This document shows, piece by piece, positions 59,350 to 64,000 of a stretch of 64,000 nucleotides of DNA (position 1 is its first letter; each line of letters opens with the position of its first letter). A program made the translations under genes and the position numbers. The notes beneath the pieces were generated by a model, which made no database searches, was not told the DNA's origin, and saw only the letters and a list, made by a program, of their open reading frames with translations. The DNA is from JAWPMT01 sp965215825 (GTDB taxonomy: Bacteria > Bacteroidota > Bacteroidia > Cytophagales > Cyclobacteriaceae), in the NCBI GenBank assembly GCA_965215825.1, contig CBDCEM010000003.1, positions 5,332,001 through 5,396,000 on the forward strand, in the 5' to 3' direction.

Positions 59350-60183
59350 ATGAATATCACAGATCTCAAAGGTACTTTCACACTGAACAACGGCCTTGAA
59401 ATGCCCTATTTTGGCCTTGGTGTTTGGCAATCCAAAGATGGACAAGAAGTCATAGACGCAGTGCAGTATGCGCTGGATGCCGGTTATCGTGCCATTGACA
59501 CAGCCGCCATTTATCAAAATGAAGAAGGTGTAGGACAGGCCATTGCTCAGTCGGCAATACCTCGTGAAGAGATCTTTGTGACCAGTAAAGTCTGGAATGA
59601 CGATCAAAGGTCGGGAGATATCATAAAGGCCTTTGACACCACCATGAACAAATTAGGGTTTGAGTATCTGGATCTGTATCTGATTCACTGGGCTGTGGAG
59701 GGTAAATACAAAGACACCTGGAAAGTTCTTGAGGAGCTCTATCAATCTGGTCGCGTGAAAGCCATCGGTGTGAGTAATTTCCTGCAGCATCATCTGGAAG
59801 ACTTGCTTGAAGATGCTGAAGTGGTTCCCATGATCAACCAAATGGAATTTCACCCGAGATTGATACAACAAGAATTGATTGATTTCTGTAAGTCGCAGGG
59901 CATCCAATACGAAGCCTGGAGTCCTTTGATGCAAGGCAAAATCTTCGAAATAGAATTGCTACGACAGCTTGCCGGAAAGTATGGAAAATCCGTCGCTCAA
60001 ATTGCTTTGAGATGGAACTTACAAAAGGGAGTAGTCACCATTCCCAAAAGTGTGAAAAAGGAGCGGATCGTTGCTAATGCAGCTATTTTCGATTTCGAGA
60101 TCGATGCTGAAGACATAGAAGCCATTGACGGGTTGGATCAGGCCAAGCGCGTGGGGCCCGATCCAGACAACTTCAACTTCTAG
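59350..60183 (+). CDS. Aldo/keto reductase (AKR5-like)
   Basis: The 277-residue NADPH-dependent (beta/alpha)8 reductase carries the catalytic tetrad Asp50, Tyr55 (GYRAIDTAAIYQNEEGVG), Lys80 (FVTSKVW) and His113 (DLYLIHWAV). GVSNFLQHHLEDLL and a cofactor-binding end (VTIPKSVKKERIVANAAIFDF) complete the fold. It resembles the 2,5-diketo-D-gluconate reductase/YvgN group that reduces small aldehydes and ketones. It stands alone between the MITE-like repeat and the ECF sigma factor gene. Substrate unknown. Confidence 0.93.
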   Translation: MNITDLKGTFTLNNGLEMPYFGLGVWQSKDGQEVIDAVQYALDAGYRAIDTAAIYQNEEGVGQAIAQSAIPREEIFVTSKVWNDDQRSGDIIKAFDTTMNKLGFEYLDLYLIHWAVEGKYKDTWKVLEELYQSGRVKAIGVSNFLQHHLEDLLEDAEVVPMINQMEFHPRLIQQELIDFCKSQGIQYEAWSPLMQGKIFEIELLRQLAGKYGKSVAQIALRWNLQKGVVTIPKSVKKERIVANAAIFDFEIDAEDIEAIDGLDQAKRVGPDPDNFNF

Positions 60184-60525
60184 CATTCTCATGGATAAGC
60201 CATGCTAATTCCTTATGGTACCCAGGTAATATAGGCTTAACTCGTCCAAGTTGAATTCTACTTTTCTGGATAGGTCAACGTATTCATCTCCATCAAATTC
60301 CCCGGCATTGATGTTGTGGAGATTTTCGCGTTTCCATATCAATGATTTGGCAGATACTTCCACAAAACAGCACACTATCTTGTGCTATCACTATCCCACT
60401 GAAAAAGAAGTGAAAGCATAGTGGTCATTCTGATCGATTTCATGAACATTTAAAATTTTATCTTGACTTCTGTAAGTTATTTACATTGAAAGGTACTAGT
60501 GGGGTCATGAAAGCATTTAATACCC
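60184..60525. other. Intergenic region before the ECF sigma gene
   Basis: About 340 bp without a gene or hairpin that I can support. A TTACATTG near 60480 is a poor match to the -7 element. The region presumably holds the promoter of the sigma gene. Confidence 0.4.
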
Positions 60526-61038
60526 ATGATTGAGCAAGAGCAGAAACGCATCCTTGAGGAGTGGCTCCAAAAGCACCGCGGCTTGCTGTTCAAAGTGGTG
60601 AGGGCTTACGCCCATACCCACGATGACAGGGACGATCTGTTTCAGGATATCGTGCTTCAAGTCTGGAGATCCATTCCCAACTTCAGGGGGGATTCGGCAG
60701 TAACAACCTGGTTGTACCGGATTGCCTTGAACGTCGCAATGAAATGGAATGGTCGACATAGAAGGCACGAAGAAGCCCATACGTCTTTGCAGGGGATGGA
60801 GGGCATCCTAAAAACTACCCATGAACCACCTGACGAACGACTGCTCTGGCTATACAGGGAAATTTCTAAACTCAACGAGATTGATCGATCGCTATCACTG
60901 CTTTTGCTTGATGGTTTTAGTTACAAAGAAATGTCAGGCATTGTAGGAATCTCCGAAAGCAATGTCGGTGTACGGATCAATCGCATCAAACAAAAACTCA
61001 TTAAAAGGTCTGAAAAACATGATTTCCATGGAATTTGA
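60526..61038 (+). CDS. ECF-type RNA polymerase sigma factor
   Basis: The 170-residue protein has sigma region 2 (HTHDDRDDLFQDIVLQVWRSIPNFRG; TWLYRIALNVAMKW) and region 4 (LLLLDGFSYKEMSGIVGISESNVGVRINRIKQKL in pieces), with a short acidic linker. This is the simple ECF form. It overlaps the following membrane protein gene by about 20 bases, a common layout for sigma and its membrane partner. Confidence 0.93.
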   Translation: MIEQEQKRILEEWLQKHRGLLFKVVRAYAHTHDDRDDLFQDIVLQVWRSIPNFRGDSAVTTWLYRIALNVAMKWNGRHRRHEEAHTSLQGMEGILKTTHEPPDERLLWLYREISKLNEIDRSLSLLLLDGFSYKEMSGIVGISESNVGVRINRIKQKLIKRSEKHDFHGI

Positions 61039-61612
61039 AGAAATGAAAAAAATCTGGGATGACCAGAATCAACGCCCTCTTTATGCGATAGATGAAGACG
61101 CGCTACGAAGACGTATCCATGCCAAAAGCCGAAAAGCCAGTTTCGCTTCCAATATGAATGAGATCGGATTGATCCTGATTTCAATCGTTACGTTCCTAAT
61201 TGTCGTCATCAATAATATTGACAAGGACAATCCATACGCCTATCCACCGGTCATCGTATTGTTACTTACCAGCGTCTATATCTACATCGGGCGGCTCAAC
61301 AGAAAAAAGAAAGAAATGCAATTCGATCGTACCATGTTAGGTGATCTGGACCATGCGCTGTACAACGTAGATTATGAAGTCAAACGAGCCCGAACTTTCC
61401 CTCTATGGTACCTGGTTCCTATAGCTATACCTGCCTTCCTAAATATGTATATGACGGATGCTTCCGTTTCAAAGTGGGTGCTGGTTACCGGTGCATTCAT
61501 ACTCAGCTACTTTGTGGTTTGGTTTGGCTTGACGAAAAAGCAAGAGCCACACAAACAGAAATTAATCAGGCTCAAAGAGAAGATCTCAAATGACGATTGG
61601 GATGAAAAATAG
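61019..61612 (+). CDS. Membrane protein co-encoded with the ECF sigma factor
   Basis: ATG at 61019 (MISMEFEEMKKIWDDQ) overlaps the sigma gene by 20 bases. The ~197-residue product has an N-terminal cytosolic part (LYAIDEDALRRRIHAKSRKASFASNM) and then two pairs of membrane segments: about 47-64 and 75-92, then 127-143 and 152-170. Position and topology suggest an anti-sigma factor or regulator of the ECF sigma, but no zinc anti-sigma motif or FecR domain is seen, so it is a distinct type. A weak terminator follows at 61667. Confidence 0.8.
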   Translation: MISMEFEEMKKIWDDQNQRPLYAIDEDALRRRIHAKSRKASFASNMNEIGLILISIVTFLIVVINNIDKDNPYAYPPVIVLLLTSVYIYIGRLNRKKKEMQFDRTMLGDLDHALYNVDYEVKRARTFPLWYLVPIAIPAFLNMYMTDASVSKWVLVTGAFILSYFVVWFGLTKKQEPHKQKLIRLKEKISNDDWDEK

Positions 61613-61666
61613 ACATCTTATACTGGTAAATAGTAAGTTCATTTAAAATGAATGGCAATGAATAAG

Positions 61667-61693
61667 AAAAGGCTGGGGATTCCGGCCTTTTTG
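61667..61693 (+). terminator. Weak terminator after the ECF sigma operon
   Basis: AAAAGGC pairs with GCCTTTT around a GG/CC-extended stem, followed by a run of five T. It lies 55 bp after the stop of the membrane protein. Confidence 0.6.
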
Positions 61694-61745
61694 CATTCCT
61701 TTTGGAAATGATTCCTATGTCGTATCATTGTCCAAAGTGTTCCTT

Positions 61746-62333
61746 ATGAAGTACTGGTTTTATTTTTCATTCATCCTTTTTGGCTCAAGTAGCATGGCTC
61801 AAGACGTATCTCTCCCTTACCATAAAATTCCCGATTACCCAGCGTCCTATTCTTCAGGAAACATCCTATCCAGAATGGTTGATGGCCTTGGGTTTCGATA
61901 TTATTGGGCCTCAGAAGGACTTACCCAGATCGATCTGGATTTTAAACCCTCAACCGATGCCCGGTCAACTTTTGAAACGATACAACATTTATATGGACTT
62001 TCAGAAATGATTTTGAACGCTGCCAAAAGTCAACCCAATATACGTCCGGCTGATTGGTCAGATATGTCCTACGAGGAACTTCGAAAAAGAACGTTGGAAC
62101 AACTACAGGAAGCCAGTGAGTTGTACAAAAGCCTTTCTGAAGATGAGCTATCTAAAGCCAAAGTAATTTTCAGCAATGGCAACAACCAATCTGAATTCGC
62201 CTTGTGGCATATCATGAACGGCCCCATTGCAGACGCCATCTATCACACGGGCCAGGTGGTGAGCTTCCGGAGGTCTTCCGGCAACCCCATGAATCCAAAG
62301 GTTAATGTTTTTTCGGGGGTTACAAGAAATTAG
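61746..62333 (+). CDS. Secreted DinB-like protein
   Basis: Start at 61746 (MKYWFYFSFILFGSSSMAQD) gives a signal peptide; the frame to 61728 adds six residues. The ~189-residue mature protein fits the four-helix DinB/DUF664 fold: NILSRMVDGLGFRYYWASEGL, TIQHLYGLSEMILNAA, and ALWHIMNGPIADAIYHTGQVVSFRR. His in HLYG and two His in the last helix (HIMNG, IYHTGQV) are probable metal ligands. DinB proteins act as thiol-dependent or metal-binding enzymes; export of such a fold is not usual. Converges with the permease gene. Confidence 0.85.
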   Translation: MKYWFYFSFILFGSSSMAQDVSLPYHKIPDYPASYSSGNILSRMVDGLGFRYYWASEGLTQIDLDFKPSTDARSTFETIQHLYGLSEMILNAAKSQPNIRPADWSDMSYEELRKRTLEQLQEASELYKSLSEDELSKAKVIFSNGNNQSEFALWHIMNGPIADAIYHTGQVVSFRRSSGNPMNPKVNVFSGVTRN

Positions 62334-62391
62334 GGTCCGAAAAACAGACCCTAATTGATTTCGTTCCTGAAGCATTCCCAGGTTCCCGTTG

Positions 62392-64000
62392 TTATTCATT
62401 TCTGATACTTTGAGAAGGATTGACGGCAGCCACTTTCAGTGTTTGATACCCAACCGTTATCAATGCAAAGATGACAACCAGGGCCAAAGCCATTATCGCC
62501 GCTAACCAGGGAAAGCTTATGCGAAATGCGTAATTGTCCAACCAAGAATTCATTGCGAAATAAATAGCGGGTATTCCAATAACTGCTGAAACGGTTAACA
62601 AAATCAGAAACTCCTTATAAAATAATCCTACAATACTTGTAATGCTGGCTCCTAACACTTTTCGGATGCCAACCTCTTTGGTTCGTTGCAAAGACATAAA
62701 TGAAGCCAATCCAAACAGTCCAAGCATGGAGACCAGGATGGTGAAAACTGCAAAAACTGCAAAAACATCACCGAATCGCTGATCTTGTGCATATAGCGCC
62801 GCAAATCGCGCATCCAGAAAGCCATATATGAAAGGGATATCGCTGTAGTATTTAGTCCAGGTTGTTTCCATGAATTCAAGGGCATCTTTGTGTCTACCTG
62901 CCTGGACTTCTATCGCCAATTTACTCGGGTTCGCCGATGCTAAATACAGGGTTGGTTCAATTTGATTTTTTAATGTGGTACGGCTGTAGTCTTTAAGAAT
63001 ACCTATAACCGTAAATCGATCGGCATCTTCATCATCTCCGAGCTTCAACTTCTTTCCCAGGATTTCATTAGGGTCAGACAAACCCATTTTCTTCAAAAAA
63101 GACTCATTTGCAATAATGGCAGCTGAATCAGCTTTTCTGGAGCGGTCAAAATTTCGGCCCGCCACAAGTTCCAGGTCCAGAGCATCTATGAATTGATCAT
63201 CGTTCCACTGAAGATAAGTTGTACCCTCTTTAGGGTCGGTCACCCCGAGGATAGTAATTGTATTCCCGGTAGAATTGATATCCGAAGCACCACCACCCGG
63301 CATATTCGAGGTACTTCCTACACTTTCAATGGCGCTGAAAGTCCGCAACTCCTCCTTGAAAGATTCGAAATTCTTGATAAATCCATCCCATTCTTCCTGA
63401 GTCTCGGCATTGGCGTTAGGTCGGGACATTGTAATCACGTGATCTTTGTCAATTCCCAGGTCCAGGCCACGCATGTATTGGACTTGATTGTATACTACAA
63501 ATGTCGCGGCAATCATCCCTAATGACGCAGCAAACTGAACAACGACCAGGCCTTTGCGTAAATTGACACCTCCTTTAGAATTTCTGAACTTGCCTTTCAG
63601 CACCTGAATTGGACGGAAGCCGGATAACACCAACGCGGGATAGAAACCCGCCAGAAAAGTGCCCAATAAAATAAAAATTGCAAGATTCTGTATAAAAGGC
63701 AGGTGATTCCAAATGTTATCAAGAATATGGACCCCTACAAGGTTATTGAACCCATTTAATAACAACTCCGCAAGCCCAATGGCTACTAGCCCACTAAGCA
63801 AATTGATCAGGAAAGATTCCATCAAAAATTGTCCCATTAATTGCCCTCGAAAAGCACCAATCACTTTTCTCAAACCCACTTCTTTTGCACGATCTACGGC
63901 TCTTGCGGTAGACAGGTTGATGTAATTGACCCAGGCAATGACCAAAATAAAAATGGAAATAATCGCCAGGAAATCAACTGATTTCTTGTTGCCAATCTGT
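62392..64000 (-). CDS. FtsX/MacB-type ABC permease, 5' end beyond window
   Basis: The minus-strand frame is open to the last base of the window (QIGNKKSVDFLAIISIF...), so the gene continues to the right. The visible ~535 residues include the end of the first FtsX unit (NYINLSTARAVDRAKEVGLRKVIGAFRGQL), three membrane segments, a MacB-like periplasmic domain, then a second FtsX unit (FGLASFMSLQRTKEVGIRKVLGASI) and the C-terminal VNPSQSIRNE. It is closely similar in plan to the protein at 33506-36121. Whether it has the N-terminal prefix or a PadR partner cannot be seen. Confidence 0.9.
   Translation of the reverse strand, partial: QIGNKKSVDFLAIISIFILVIAWVNYINLSTARAVDRAKEVGLRKVIGAFRGQLMGQFLMESFLINLLSGLVAIGLAELLLNGFNNLVGVHILDNIWNHLPFIQNLAIFILLGTFLAGFYPALVLSGFRPIQVLKGKFRNSKGGVNLRKGLVVVQFAASLGMIAATFVVYNQVQYMRGLDLGIDKDHVITMSRPNANAETQEEWDGFIKNFESFKEELRTFSAIESVGSTSNMPGGGASDINSTGNTITILGVTDPKEGTTYLQWNDDQFIDALDLELVAGRNFDRSRKADSAAIIANESFLKKMGLSDPNEILGKKLKLGDDEDADRFTVIGILKDYSRTTLKNQIEPTLYLASANPSKLAIEVQAGRHKDALEFMETTWTKYYSDIPFIYGFLDARFAALYAQDQRFGDVFAVFAVFTILVSMLGLFGLASFMSLQRTKEVGIRKVLGASITSIVGLFYKEFLILLTVSAVIGIPAIYFAMNSWLDNYAFRISFPWLAAIMALALVVIFALITVGYQTLKVAAVNPSQSIRNE

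Noticed and set aside
1..64000. CRISPR arrays, intact insertion sequences, rRNA genes
   Set aside because: No regularly spaced repeats, transposase frames or rRNA sequence were found on reading the window.

Overview
The window looks like a chromosomal segment of a member of the phylum Bacteroidota, most likely a marine Cytophagales-type bacterium. The reasons are the tRNA-Gln - prs - rplY(CTC) - pth order, promoter-like TAnnTTTG boxes with little Shine-Dalgarno signal, many SPII-type lipoproteins, a periplasmic Reg_prop/Y_Y_Y sensor, LytTR two-component systems, PadR plus FtsX-like permeases, and a separately encoded DUF2089 operon. Genus cannot be fixed from the sequence alone. No phage, intact insertion sequence or CRISPR array is visible.

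Layout. 1-7.7 kb: three paralogous secreted proteins built from a repeated ~105-155-residue unit surround a LytS/LytTR-type sensor kinase and regulator, a small lipoprotein and an outer-membrane barrel candidate. 7.8-12 kb: tRNA-Gln, prs, rplY, pth, an N-acetyltransferase and an HI0933-type flavoprotein. 12-19.4 kb: a lipoprotein, metG, a DUF2927-like lipoprotein, a calerythrin-like EF-hand protein, cinA and a lipoyl acyltransferase (E2). 19.6-23.5 kb: a 1276-residue receptor that joins a Reg_prop/Y_Y_Y periplasmic sensor to a methyl-accepting chemotaxis output domain. 23.7-26.8 kb: a thiamine-diphosphate enzyme and an aldehyde dehydrogenase. 28-31.5 kb: a LytTR regulator, a 73-residue lipoprotein and a TPR sensor kinase whose sensor half is visibly more AT-rich than its kinase half.

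31.5-36.5 kb: bioD-bioA and a PadR-permease operon with a repeated operator candidate. 36.7-38 kb: a pair made of a GRDP-like protein and a protein ending in a Gly/Cys tail. 38-45 kb: lipoprotein cytochrome c, DUF1080 lipoprotein, trans-3-hydroxyproline dehydratase, alpha/beta hydrolase, a 5'-nucleotidase remnant, a TetR-SDR unit with a palindromic operator, DUF2071 and a small monooxygenase-like protein. 45-50 kb: a secreted protein with an internal duplication, xerD, a four-gene DUF2089 membrane operon and a PIN toxin/antitoxin pair. 49.9-54.4 kb: pyrD, ftsK, lolA. 54.7-59.2 kb: an exported c-type cytochrome-like protein and a Tat-exported flavin amine oxidase, probably one redox unit. 59.2-64 kb: a MITE-like repeat, an aldo/keto reductase, an ECF sigma factor with a membrane partner, a secreted DinB-like protein and a second FtsX-like permease cut by the window end.

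The least understood loci, and the best candidates for undescribed biology, are the triple-repeat paralog cluster, the Reg_prop-chemoreceptor fusion, the lipoprotein/TPR-kinase locus, the GRDP/Gly-Cys-tail pair and the cytochrome/amine-oxidase pair. All functions are inferred from reading the sequence; no searches were run.
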